Assembly: GCF_009725235.1 (NCBI RefSeq)
Contig: NZ_WJFC01000189.1
Coordinates: 1 to 25,686 of the forward strand
Direction: 5' to 3'
Source: Scytonema sp. UIC 10036
GTDB taxonomy: Bacteria > Cyanobacteriota > Cyanobacteriia > Cyanobacteriales > Nostocaceae
Length of the DNA stretch: 25,686 bases
Each line of letters begins with the position of its first letter. Within the stretch, counting starts at the first letter, position 1. Below are positions 14,617 to 21,896 of this stretch, in pieces. The notes beneath the pieces were generated by a model. That model was not told where the DNA came from, ran no database searches, and was given only the letters and a program-made list of their open reading frames with translations. Made by a program: the position numbers and the translations under genes.

Positions 14617-15426
14617 TTATGCCAGAGTTTGTCGCAATCGGGGTTGAATACTCAATAGTGCGACAATAGCGAAGCCAAACAATACAAGTATTGCACTTCC
14701 AAAGGTAACATCACCCCAGAAAGCGTGCATAACAACACTGTTCAAGCCCCAATCTTTATGGACGTATAAATAGCGAATTGGTTCAATAGCGTAACTGAGG
14801 GGATTCAAAGCAGCGACAACTTGTAACCATCCCGGCATAAATGATAAAGGAGCCAAGGCGGTACTGGCAAATAATAGTGGTAGATTGCTGACAAAAATAA
14901 CTGCAATCAGTTCAATGTGTCCGGGTAACGCAAAAGCCAAACCCAAGCTGATGGCAGTTACACCCAATGCAAGCAGGAAGACAATTAAGGTGATAACTCC
15001 CAACCCTGCTACATCAGGCACGCCCGCACCAAGAAAAGCCGAAACAGTCACGATCGCGGCTGCTTGTATCAAACTTTGGCTAATGATAAAGATTGCTGAA
15101 GCTAAAACGATGGAAAACCGAGAGGCTAGGGGTGCAACTAACAACCGATTCAAAAAACCAAATTCCCGGTCAAACATCACAGGTAAACCGGCATTTAGTG
15201 CTCCCGCAAAGGCTGTAAAAACAATAACACCCGCACTTAGAAATTGACCGTAATTTGTGGTATTGCCAAAAATACCTTTTGGTGCATTTTGAAATAACGC
15301 GCCAAACAATACCAACCACATCACTGGCTGAATAATTCCTGCAACCAAAGTTGAGGGACGTCTAGTCAGCTGAATAAACAGGCGACGAGTTAAAGCCAGT
15401 GTTTCTTGAACAAATTCGTTGAACAC
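14617..15426 (-). CDS. ABC-2 type exporter permease (DrrB-like)
   Basis: A membrane subunit of at least 269 residues with about six hydrophobic helices. Its motifs, I-I-Q-P-V-M-W-L-V-L-F-G-A-L-F, F-G-F-L-N-R-L-L-V-A-P and the late A-L-N-P-L-S-Y-A-I-E-P-I-R, are typical of ABC-2 permeases that export drugs or lipids with a DrrA-like ATPase. The ATPase gene lies upstream on the same strand. GTG at 15426 is the only in-frame start seen. The frame, however, stays open upstream through P-P-K-S-D-I-N-W-L-E-V-A-S-P (about 15440-15500), which reads like genuine protein, and into heptad repeats. The nearest ATG (15512) is out of frame. The true N-terminus may thus be longer or have been damaged. Confidence 0.85.
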   Translation of the reverse strand: MFNEFVQETLALTRRLFIQLTRRPSTLVAGIIQPVMWLVLFGALFQNAPKGIFGNTTNYGQFLSAGVIVFTAFAGALNAGLPVMFDREFGFLNRLLVAPLASRFSIVLASAIFIISQSLIQAAAIVTVSAFLGAGVPDVAGLGVITLIVFLLALGVTAISLGLAFALPGHIELIAVIFVSNLPLLFASTALAPLSFMPGWLQVVAALNPLSYAIEPIRYLYVHKDWGLNSVVMHAFWGDVTFGSAILVLFGFAIVALLSIQPRLRQTLA

Positions 15427-15519
15427 ATTAGGAGACGCATCGGCATAACTTTGAGGTGATGCGACTTCTAGCCAGTTGATATCTGATTTTGGAGGTAAGA
15501 CAGTCCACTCATGATATTT

Positions 15520-15690
15520 GGATTTTGGATTTGGGATTTTGGATTGAGGATTTTGGATTTGGGATTTTGGATTGAGGATTTTGGATTTGGATTTGGGATT
15601 TTGGATTGAGGATTTTAGATTTGGGATTGAGGATTTGGATTGAGGATTTGGGATTTTGGATTGGGGATTGAGGATTTGGGATTGGGATTA
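15520..15690. repeat. ATTTTGG/ATTGAGG heptad array between ABC exporter genes
   Basis: About 24 heptads of GGATTTT, GGATTTG and GGATTGA types; the reverse complement is the CCAAAAT family seen at 1-170. It lies in the 334-base gap between the ATPase and permease genes and would form an unstructured A/C-rich spacer in their mRNA. Confidence 0.85.
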
Positions 15691-15699
15691 GCGATCGCC

Positions 15700-15757
15700 C
15701 CTGCTTCCCTGTCTTCCTTGTTCCCTTGCTTCCTTGTCTTCCTTGTCTCCCTTGTCC
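15700..15757. repeat. CTTCCTTGT-type repeats
   Basis: Degenerate tandem units (CTTCCCTGT, CTTCCTTGT, TCCCTTGC) immediately downstream of the ABC ATPase stop codon on the minus strand. A second, different repeat family is thus joined to the heptads at 15520-15690, with a HIP1 octamer (15691-15698) between them. Confidence 0.7.
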
Positions 15758-15760
15758 CAT

Positions 15761-16780
15761 TCATCTCATACCCTGCTTGCGTTCAGCTTTTGGATCGCGA
15801 GCTGCAACGGCTGCAAGTTCTGCATCCATTAGGGTTCTTCCTGTCGCTGCTAGGTAGACATCATCTAAGCTTGGACGAGATTGGGCTATACCAAAAATGG
15901 GTAATCCAGAAGAATTTAGGGATTGCTGAATGGTAATTAACGCATCTTGTTGCGGTGTTACTACTAAGTTAAGGGAGTTCCCTTGAGCGCTGTTGACAAT
16001 CACTTCTTGAACAAAAGGTAGCGATTGTAGTAATTCTTTGGCAGTATTTGCTTCTTCAATGGGCGAAAATTCACGGATGCGTAAAGTAATGCGATCGCCT
16101 CCTACCCTATCTTTTAATTCAGATGGTGTTCCAGTCGCAATGACCACACCTCTGTCAATAATTGCCACGCGATCGGCTAAAGCGTCAACTTCTTCCAGAT
16201 AATGGCTGGTAATCACTACCGTGGTTCCCGCTTGGCGTAACTTTCGCAGGAAATCCCATACCACAAAACGGCTTTCAATATCCAGTCCTACTGTTGGTTC
16301 ATCCAAAACCAAGACATCTGGTGCGTGGAGTAATCCTGCGGCTAAATCCAAACGCTTGCGTAAACCGCCTGAGTAAGTGCCGGTCTTTTTATCGGCGTAT
16401 TCCTGCAAACCAAGTAATTCAAGCACTGTGTTTATGCGCTGCTTGGCAACTGTACCCGGTAGATGATAAAGTGCAGCTTGCAATTGTAAGAGTTCTCTTC
16501 CTGTCAGAACTTTATCTGGTGCAACTTCCTGAGCAACGTAACCCAAGCGCTTCCTTGCCATTCTGGGATTTTTTAGTACAGAAATACCAGAAACTTCAAG
16601 ATTTCCAGCATCGGGAGTAGTGAGAGTACACAAAGAACGCAAAGTCGTTGTTTTCCCCGCACCATTGGGACCAAGCAAACCAAAAATCTCGCCCGGTTCT
16701 ACCTTAAAGGAAACGTCCTTAACGGCGACCACCGTGCCGTAGCTTTTTTTTAAATTTTCAATTAAAACGGCGGGAGCCAT
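15761..16780 (-). CDS. ABC transporter ATP-binding protein (DrrA-like)
   Basis: A 339-residue ATPase energising export through the DrrB-like permease encoded downstream. It has Walker A G-P-N-G-A-G-K-T (residues 37-44), the signature Y-S-G-G-L-R-K-R-L (about 136-144), Walker B V-L-V-L-D-E-P (156-162) and the switch T-S-H-Y-L-E-E near 196. A C-terminal extension of about 100 residues, as in DrrA/NatA-type subunits, follows the nucleotide-binding domain, with P-S-L-D-D-V-Y-L-A-A-T-G-R near its end. Substrate is unknown. The ATG at 16780 gives a standard start. Confidence 0.93.
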   Translation of the reverse strand: MAPAVLIENLKKSYGTVVAVKDVSFKVEPGEIFGLLGPNGAGKTTTLRSLCTLTTPDAGNLEVSGISVLKNPRMARKRLGYVAQEVAPDKVLTGRELLQLQAALYHLPGTVAKQRINTVLELLGLQEYADKKTGTYSGGLRKRLDLAAGLLHAPDVLVLDEPTVGLDIESRFVVWDFLRKLRQAGTTVVITSHYLEEVDALADRVAIIDRGVVIATGTPSELKDRVGGDRITLRIREFSPIEEANTAKELLQSLPFVQEVIVNSAQGNSLNLVVTPQQDALITIQQSLNSSGLPIFGIAQSRPSLDDVYLAATGRTLMDAELAAVAARDPKAERKQGMR

Positions 16781-17230
16781 GACAGCTTGTCCTAACTATA
16801 CAATTCTCAACAAACACTATCTCTATTGTAGTTGAGTACCGTGAGGCAAGGTTTTTCTTAAGGAAATAACAACAGTGAGCAGTAACCAGTGACCAGTGAC
16901 AGTACACGGCTCTCGTTCCCAGCCTCCGCCTGGGAATGCATGGATCGAGGCTCCGCCTCAACTTTGTGACCTCACATCTTGCACCTCTCAGTACAAACCC
17001 AGGGAATGTAAAAAGCTTCGTGATAAAGCTACCTGATTTTTGTGAGTTTTTATCATTAAATCAAGGGTTTACAGTCAATACTGAGTAACTAATTTACATA
17101 ATTTTTCTTGGAGCAAGATGGAATGACCAGATGTGGAGGTAGCCCCGATGACGTAGAAAAAACTTTTGCATTGCTGTATTTTTAAAGAAATTCCCAACTA
17201 CGCAAATTAGAAAATCGGGAGAAACTGACA
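16781..17230. other. Intergenic region with repeats, divergent promoters
   Basis: A 450-base divergent gap between the ABC ATPase (minus) and the lipoprotein gene (plus). It contains CAGTGAC heptads (16873-16901) and one copy of a GC-rich two-hairpin repeat (16908-16959). The rest (about 16980-17220) is AT-rich, probably the promoter and leader of the lipoprotein gene; no riboswitch or other structured element was recognised. Confidence 0.5.
16908..16959 (-). repeat. GC-rich two-hairpin dispersed repeat, copy 1
   Basis: CTCGTTCCCAGCCTCCGCC-TGGGAATGCA followed by GAGGCTCCGCCTC. It is the reverse complement, with few differences, of 18931-18987. It contains two short palindromes around CTCCGCC. 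CAGTGAC heptads lie directly upstream. Confidence 0.8.
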
Positions 17231-17446
17231 ATGGGTTCTAAAAAAGCGATCGCCTTGTTTCTTTCTTTAGGTTTAGCAGCTACCGTAAGTGCATGTAGCG
17301 GTGCAACTGAAAGTGGTGGTGAAGGCGGTGAAGGCGGTCAAACTACAGCCCCAACGACTCAACCAACTCCAACTTCTACAGAAGGCGGTGAAGGTGGCGA
17401 AGGCGGTGAAGGTGGCGAAGGTGGTGAAGGCGGCGAAGGTAAATAA
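17231..17446 (+). CDS. Small Gly/Glu-repeat lipoprotein (71 aa)
   Basis: A 71-residue precursor. The signal segment K-K-A-I-A-L-F-L-S-L-G-L-A-A-T ends in a lipobox V-S-A-C (Cys22), so the mature protein should be lipid-anchored. What remains is low complexity: a T-T-A-P-T-T-Q-P-T-P-T-S-T spacer flanked by G-G-E repeats, with about six G-G-E units in a row at the C-terminus before the final lysine. The repeat is encoded by 9-base GAAGGTGGC-like units, so length variation between strains is likely. GGGAG precedes the ATG. Function is unknown. Confidence 0.75.
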   Translation: MGSKKAIALFLSLGLAATVSACSGATESGGEGGEGGQTTAPTTQPTPTSTEGGEGGEGGEGGEGGEGGEGK

Positions 17447-17489
17447 TTAAGTTAATGGGCAAAGAGCGATGGAGATTAGGAATTAGTCT

Positions 17490-17527
17490 TTTTCCCTACT
17501 CCCTACTCCCCACTCCCTGCTCCCTAT
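17490..17527. repeat. CTCCCTA/CTCCCCA heptad array
   Basis: Five heptads of CTCCCTA, CTCCCCA and CTCCCTG type between the lipoprotein gene and the dioxygenase gene. The reverse-complement family (GGGGTAG) begins again at 25669. Confidence 0.75.
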
Positions 17528-17541
17528 TTTCAAACTAGCTT

Positions 17542-18210
17542 ATGATTCTTTGCATTGATAATGTTCTCACTTCTGACGAACTAGATTTTCTAGTTTCAAA
17601 GCTAAAGGACGCTGAATTTATTGATGGGAAAAACACAGCAGGATGGCATGCTAAGTTAGTCAAGAATAATATGCAGTTGCCAAACAATGCGATCGCGCAA
17701 GAGATGAGAGGAATTGTTACACAAGCACTAAAACGCGATCGTTTGTTCCAAGCAACAGTCAGACCAAAAATTATTCAACCCATCATATTTAGTTGTTATA
17801 AACCAGGTATGTACTACGGTTCCCATACTGATAATGCACTGATGGGGGATGAAAGTTTTACGCGTTCTGATGTATCATTTACTCTGTTTCTCAGCCCTGC
17901 GTCAAGTTATACAGGTGGAGAATTAGTCATTGATACATCTTTGGGAGAGCAAGCTTTTAAACTAGATGCAGGTTCGATGATTGTTTATCCATCTTCAACG
18001 CTACATCGAGTAGAAACAGTCACTGAAGGTATAAGACTCGCAGCTATATCTTGGGTACAAAGTCTCATTCGCGATTCTGCAGAACGAGAGATTTTATTTG
18101 ATTTAGAGACTGTTCGGCAAGCTATGTTTCAGAAGTATGGTAAAACACCAGAGTTTGATTTAATTAGCAAAACTCATGCCAATCTACTTCGGAAATGGGC
18201 TGATGTGTAA
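17542..18210 (+). CDS. PKHD-type Fe(II)/2-oxoglutarate-dependent hydroxylase (PiuC/YbiX-like)
   Basis: A 222-residue oxygenase with the double-stranded beta-helix iron site: His95 and Asp97 in G-S-H-T-D-N-A, His155 in S-S-T-L-H-R-V, and Arg165 in G-I-R-L-A-A for 2-oxoglutarate. The segment S-Y-T-G-G-E-L-V-I lies between. The PKHD family, including PiuC and YbiX, is often found next to TonB-dependent siderophore receptors and is induced by iron starvation. The natural substrate is not established. Length is as expected for the family. The next gene on the same strand encodes a small multi-helix membrane protein, which hints at an iron-related module. No receptor is in the window. Confidence 0.9.
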   Translation: MILCIDNVLTSDELDFLVSKLKDAEFIDGKNTAGWHAKLVKNNMQLPNNAIAQEMRGIVTQALKRDRLFQATVRPKIIQPIIFSCYKPGMYYGSHTDNALMGDESFTRSDVSFTLFLSPASSYTGGELVIDTSLGEQAFKLDAGSMIVYPSSTLHRVETVTEGIRLAAISWVQSLIRDSAEREILFDLETVRQAMFQKYGKTPEFDLISKTHANLLRKWADV

Positions 18211-18259
18211 ATAATATATCCTAATACTGCATAGATTCTGCTTAAAAATACGAAAATAC

Positions 18260-18289
18260 GTAGGTTGGGTTGAGGAACGAAACCCAACA
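18260..18289 (+). repeat. Dispersed 30-bp repeat, copy 2
   Basis: GTAGGTTGGGTTGAGGAACG followed by AAACCCAACA, identical to 20907-20936 and exactly complementary to 6390-6419. It fills the gap between the dioxygenase and the duplicated membrane protein gene. Confidence 0.85.
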
Positions 18290-18319
18290 TTTACTATTAG
18301 AAATTTTTGGAAAACATCA

Positions 18320-18889
18320 ATGAAATTAAATTCTCGGAAAATTCATCGAAAAATAGCTCCCATTCTTTTTCTACCCCTATTAGCAAGTGCTTTAACTGGA
18401 ATTGCCTATCGTGTTGGAAGATATTGGTTTAATATACCGAATCAAGTAGCCAATTTTTTTATGGTGATTCATCAAGGAGAATATCTCGGTCAACCACTTG
18501 TACCTATTTACGTGCTGTTAGTTGGTTTGGGGCTAATAGGTATGATTGTGACTGGTTTGAGCATGACCAAATTGTTTGGGAAAAATCGCCCTTCACCAAA
18601 GTCATCAAAGCTTGATTTTCGCAAGATTCATCGCATTCTCGCACCCATTACGTTTTTACCCTTAACTGTCAGTGCATTAACAGGAATTATGTATAGATTG
18701 GGTAGAAACTGGTTTGGTATGCCTAACGAACAAACCGCACTTCTTTTGAGGATTCATCAAGGGACATATTTGGGTCCGCACCTCAGAGTATTGTACGTGA
18801 TTTTAATTGGTTTGGGGTTAGTTGCAATGCTAATTACGGGAATTAATTTGACTGGAATATTTCGCAAATCAGTGACCAGTGACCAGTGA
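18320..18889 (+). CDS. Four-helix membrane protein with internal duplication (PepSY-TM-like)
   Basis: A 189-residue protein built from two homologous halves. Each has R-K-I-H-R, A-P-I-x-F-L-P-L, S-A-L-T-G-I-x-Y-R-x-G-R-x-W-F and I-H-Q-G-x-Y-L-G, then a second hydrophobic helix ending in T-G. His9 and His51 in the first half match His104 and His146 in the second; such paired histidines could bind haem or metal. It resembles PepSY-associated transmembrane proteins linked to iron reduction. The last residues (S-V-T-S-D-Q) and the TGA are encoded by CAGTGAC heptads, so the original C-terminus may have been altered. The PKHD dioxygenase gene lies 109 bases upstream on the same strand. Confidence 0.75.
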   Translation: MKLNSRKIHRKIAPILFLPLLASALTGIAYRVGRYWFNIPNQVANFFMVIHQGEYLGQPLVPIYVLLVGLGLIGMIVTGLSMTKLFGKNRPSPKSSKLDFRKIHRILAPITFLPLTVSALTGIMYRLGRNWFGMPNEQTALLLRIHQGTYLGPHLRVLYVILIGLGLVAMLITGINLTGIFRKSVTSDQ

Positions 18890-19037
18890 CCATTGTGCGG
18901 GACTGTCTTCACTCCTTCGCATCCAATCATGAGGTCGAGGCGGAGCCTCTAGATCTGCATTCCCAGGCGGAGCCTGGGAACGAGAGGGGTCTGGATCGCT
19001 GGTTACTGGTCACTGGTCACTGGTCACTGGTCACTGT
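18869..19037. repeat. CAGTGAC heptads, two-hairpin repeat copy 2, and TCACTGG heptads
   Basis: A composite repeat region. CAGTGACCAGTGACC (18870-18892) overlaps the end of the membrane protein gene. A second copy of the GC-rich two-hairpin element lies at 18931-18987, with GAGGCGGAGCCTC and TTCCCAGGCGGAGCCTGGGAA palindromes. Then come five TCACTGG heptads (about 19001-19037), the inverse of the first array. Open frames crossing it are repeat-derived. Confidence 0.8.
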
Positions 19038-19164
19038 TACAGCGATTCTTCTCTCTGCAGGAATAAATTTCATCTATACTAAGCTACGGTAAATTCTTAT
19101 AAGAAATCGTTACATAGTTTCATAGAATAGTAATATTCCCTTATAAGTATTTTTGCTCAACGCC

Positions 19165-20850
19165 ATGATATTGGATGGATTTCCTTGGCTGACCGCGATT
19201 GTCCTGTTGCCACTCGTTGCTTCCATGCTCATCCCCTTGTTGCCTGATAAAGACGGCAAACAGGTGCGATGGTATGCCCTGGGCGTGGGGATCGCGGATT
19301 TGATATTAATGTGCTACGTCTTTTGGAAGCATTATGATGCGAGCAGTGCGACTTTTCAACTTGTGGAGAAATATGCCTGGTTACCTCAAATAGGTTTGAG
19401 TTGGGCAGTTTCAGTCGATGGAATATCTGTTCCCCTCGTGCTGCTAGCAGGGCTGGTAACGACACTTTCAATGTTTGCTGCATGGCAAGTTAATCTAAAG
19501 TCCCGCCTGTTTTATTTTTTGATGCTGGTGCTATATGCAGCACAAATTGGGGTGTTTGTTGCCCAAGATATTTTGCTGTTCTTTATTATGTGGGAACTGG
19601 AACTAGTTCCTGTCTACCTGCTTGTTTCTATTTGGGGTGGTCAAAAACGCCGCTATGCTGCTACTAAGTTCCTACTCTATACTGCCGCTGCTTCAATTTT
19701 TATTTTAGTGGCAGGGCTGGCAATGGCTCTTCATGGAGATAATTTGACCTTCGATATAGTTGAACTTGGTGCGAAAAATTATCCTCTGGCTTTAGAACTT
19801 TTACTTTACGCGGGTTTGTTGATTGCTTTTGGTGTCAAGCTGGCAATTTTCCCCTTGCACACCTGGTTACCTGATGCACACGGTGAAGCTTCTGCTCCTG
19901 TATCGATGATTTTGGCTGGAGTCTTGCTCAAAATGGGTGGATACGGCTTGATTCGTCTCAATTTGGAGTTGCTGACAGATGCTCACATTTACTTTGCTCC
20001 CGTGCTAGCAACTCTGGGTGTCATCAATATTATTTACGGCGCTTTGAACTCTTTTGCCCAAAATAATATGAAGCGTCGGCTCGCCTATTCGTCAGTTTCT
20101 CACATGGGATTTGTGTTGTTGGGTATTGCTTCCTTCACGGATGTGGGAGTGAGTGGTGCAATGCTGCAAATGCTGTCCCACGGTTTGATTGCTGCAGTGT
20201 TATTCTTCCTAGCTGGCATCACCTACGATCGCACTCACACTATGGCGATGGAAAATATGGGTGGGATTGCTCAAGCTATGCCCAAAGTATTTGCTTTGTT
20301 TACAGCTGGTGCAATGGCTTCGCTGGCTTTACCGGGAATGAGCGGCTTTGTGAGCGAACTTCAAGTCTTTGTGGGTGTGACTACCAGCGACATTTACAGT
20401 CCAACCTTCTGTACTGTGATGGTGTTCTTAGCTGCAGTGGGAGTTATCTTGACGCCAATCTATTTGCTTTCCATGTTAAAGCAGGTATTTTATGGCACTG
20501 GGGCAAAACTCATCTGTGATGTTAACAATGCAGGAGTGGAGAACCAGGAGGATGAAGGAACAGCTTGCTTTGGTACAGACTGTCTTTTGCCTGCTGAGTC
20601 GGTATATAGCGATGCCAAACCCCGTGAAATGTTTATCGCTGCCTGCTTTCTAGTATTGATTATTGGCATTGGCGTCTACCCCAAGTTGGCTACGCAATTG
20701 TACGATATAAAGACTGTTGCAGTAAACACTCAGGTACGTCAATCTTATGTCCAAATTGCTCAAGAGAATCCCCGCATCTACGCAAAAGAATTCTTTTCTC
20801 CAGGTTTTGGGGAGCCTGAAATAGCAACTGTTTCGAGCATTGTTAAGTGA
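19165..20850 (+). CDS. ndhD: NAD(P)H-quinone oxidoreductase subunit 4 (NdhD)
   Basis: An integral membrane proton-pumping subunit of the cyanobacterial NDH-1 complex, acting in respiration and cyclic electron flow at the thylakoid. About 561 residues with some 14 hydrophobic helices. The family core is present: [37 protein letters not shown] and [12 protein letters not shown] hydrophilic insert with two cysteines (A-C-F-G-T-D-C) lies between the last helices. Together with the full-length quinone-site core it suggests an NdhD1-type respiratory form rather than a CO2-uptake form, but this is tentative. ATG at 19165 is preferred over TTG at 19153. Confidence 0.93.
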   Translation: MILDGFPWLTAIVLLPLVASMLIPLLPDKDGKQVRWYALGVGIADLILMCYVFWKHYDASSATFQLVEKYAWLPQIGLSWAVSVDGISVPLVLLAGLVTTLSMFAAWQVNLKSRLFYFLMLVLYAAQIGVFVAQDILLFFIMWELELVPVYLLVSIWGGQKRRYAATKFLLYTAAASIFILVAGLAMALHGDNLTFDIVELGAKNYPLALELLLYAGLLIAFGVKLAIFPLHTWLPDAHGEASAPVSMILAGVLLKMGGYGLIRLNLELLTDAHIYFAPVLATLGVINIIYGALNSFAQNNMKRRLAYSSVSHMGFVLLGIASFTDVGVSGAMLQMLSHGLIAAVLFFLAGITYDRTHTMAMENMGGIAQAMPKVFALFTAGAMASLALPGMSGFVSELQVFVGVTTSDIYSPTFCTVMVFLAAVGVILTPIYLLSMLKQVFYGTGAKLICDVNNAGVENQEDEGTACFGTDCLLPAESVYSDAKPREMFIAACFLVLIIGIGVYPKLATQLYDIKTVAVNTQVRQSYVQIAQENPRIYAKEFFSPGFGEPEIATVSSIVK

Positions 20851-20906
20851 AAGTATCCTTGTGCAGTCCCAATACTTGTCGGTTAAGCTAAAAATTCAAA
20901 TTTAAG

Positions 20907-20978
20907 GTAGGTTGGGTTGAGGAACGAAACCCAACACTTATCAGGATTTGTTGGGTTTCGTTCCTCAACCCAACCTAC
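20907..20978. repeat. Perfect 30-bp inverted repeat (dispersed repeat, paired copies 3 and 4)
   Basis: GTAGGTTGGGTTGAGGAACG-AAACCCAACA (20907-20936) and its exact reverse complement (20949-20978) face each other across a 12-base loop. The hairpin lies between convergent ndhD and sucD, where it could terminate both transcripts. Single copies are at 6390-6419 and 18260-18289. Confidence 0.9.
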
Positions 20979-21010
20979 AAAAACGCTTATCCGAGCAGTA
21001 TTGTGTGCCG

Positions 21011-21892
21011 TCAAGCCAAAACCTTCTCCACCAATTCTGGAATCTGAGAAGGGCGTTCAGCGACTGGAACCCTTGTGCGAGAAAAAGCTGATAATTTGCT
21101 TTTTGCCGTTCCAAAATCAGGATCGCGTCCGATCGCAGCTGCTAAAGTCCCAGTTTGACGCCATTGCTTGACTGGTGGTGCTTGTGTTCCTGCAATATAG
21201 GCAATCACTGGTTTGTCGATGGCTTCAGCAATGTAATGGGCTGCTGCTTCTTCACGACCTCCACCAGGTTGTCCAACTAATACGATCGCCTTGGTTGCTT
21301 CATCCTCATCTAAGATTTCCAGCCATTGTAAAAAAGACGAACCAACGATCGCATCACTACCAATGCTCACGCTTAGTGATTGTCCCAACCCTGCGTGAGT
21401 TAATTCCCTAGCCACTTCATAAGTCAGAGTCGTGCTGCGACTGAGAATTCCTACCGAACCGGGGATATAAAATTCGCTTGGTTGAGTCCCTAAGAGAATT
21501 TTTCCCGGTACGATAATCCCAGGGCTGTTGGGTCCTACCACTATGGTTTCTGTTGCCTCAGCTTTACGAAGAAGTTGTACCATGTCGAGTGGTGGTACAC
21601 CCGGAGAGATAATAATCAGTTGGCCGATACCAGATGCGATCGCTTCTAACGCTGCATCTAAAACTTGGTATGGATGTACGCAAATAATCGTTGTATCAAT
21701 GACTCCATATTGTTCTACGACCTCCTCAACCAAGTCATAGACTGGCAAACCGTATATTTCCTGTCCACCACATCCTGCATCGACACCTGCTACCACATTT
21801 GTGCCGTATGCTTTCATTTGTGTCACATGAGTGACTGTAATGTACTCGCAAAATCCTTGGATTAATACTTTGCTTTCTGGTGTCAGATTCAT
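21011..21892 (-). CDS. sucD: Succinyl-CoA ligase alpha subunit homologue, catalytic His replaced
   Basis: A protein of about 293 residues homologous to SucD. The family segments are A-Y-G-T-N-V-V-A-G-V, V-G-P-N-S-P-G-I-I, L-T-Y-E-V-A-R-E-L and I-V-L-V-G-Q-P-G-G. The canonical enzyme forms succinyl-CoA or succinate plus ATP through a phosphohistidine in A-P-P-x-R-R-M-G-H-A-G-A. Here the stretch reads A-P-P-V-K-Q-W-R-Q-T-G-T-L, placing Gln246 (CAA at 21155-21157) at the catalytic position. The N-terminal G-F-T-G-S-Q-G loop is G-F-C-E-Y-I-T. ATG at 21892 is chosen because it begins M-N-L-T-P-E-S-K-V-L and lies four bases after the sucC stop codon. The homology is clear; catalytic competence is doubtful. 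Confidence 0.85.
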   Translation of the reverse strand: MNLTPESKVLIQGFCEYITVTHVTQMKAYGTNVVAGVDAGCGGQEIYGLPVYDLVEEVVEQYGVIDTTIICVHPYQVLDAALEAIASGIGQLIIISPGVPPLDMVQLLRKAEATETIVVGPNSPGIIVPGKILLGTQPSEFYIPGSVGILSRSTTLTYEVARELTHAGLGQSLSVSIGSDAIVGSSFLQWLEILDEDEATKAIVLVGQPGGGREEAAAHYIAEAIDKPVIAYIAGTQAPPVKQWRQTGTLAAAIGRDPDFGTAKSKLSAFSRTRVPVAERPSQIPELVEKVLA

Positions 21893-21896
21893 TTTT

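Noticed and set aside
15509..15760. 83-codon minus-strand open frame after the ABC ATPase
   Set aside because: It consists of repeat translation (N-P-K-S-K-I-Q type), open only because the heptad lacks stops.
18886..19092. 68-codon plus-strand open frame
   Set aside because: It is composed of heptads and the GC-rich two-hairpin repeat; there is no independent coding signal.
20917..21171. 84-codon plus-strand open frame
   Set aside because: It starts inside the 30-bp palindromic repeat and overlaps sucD on the opposite strand.
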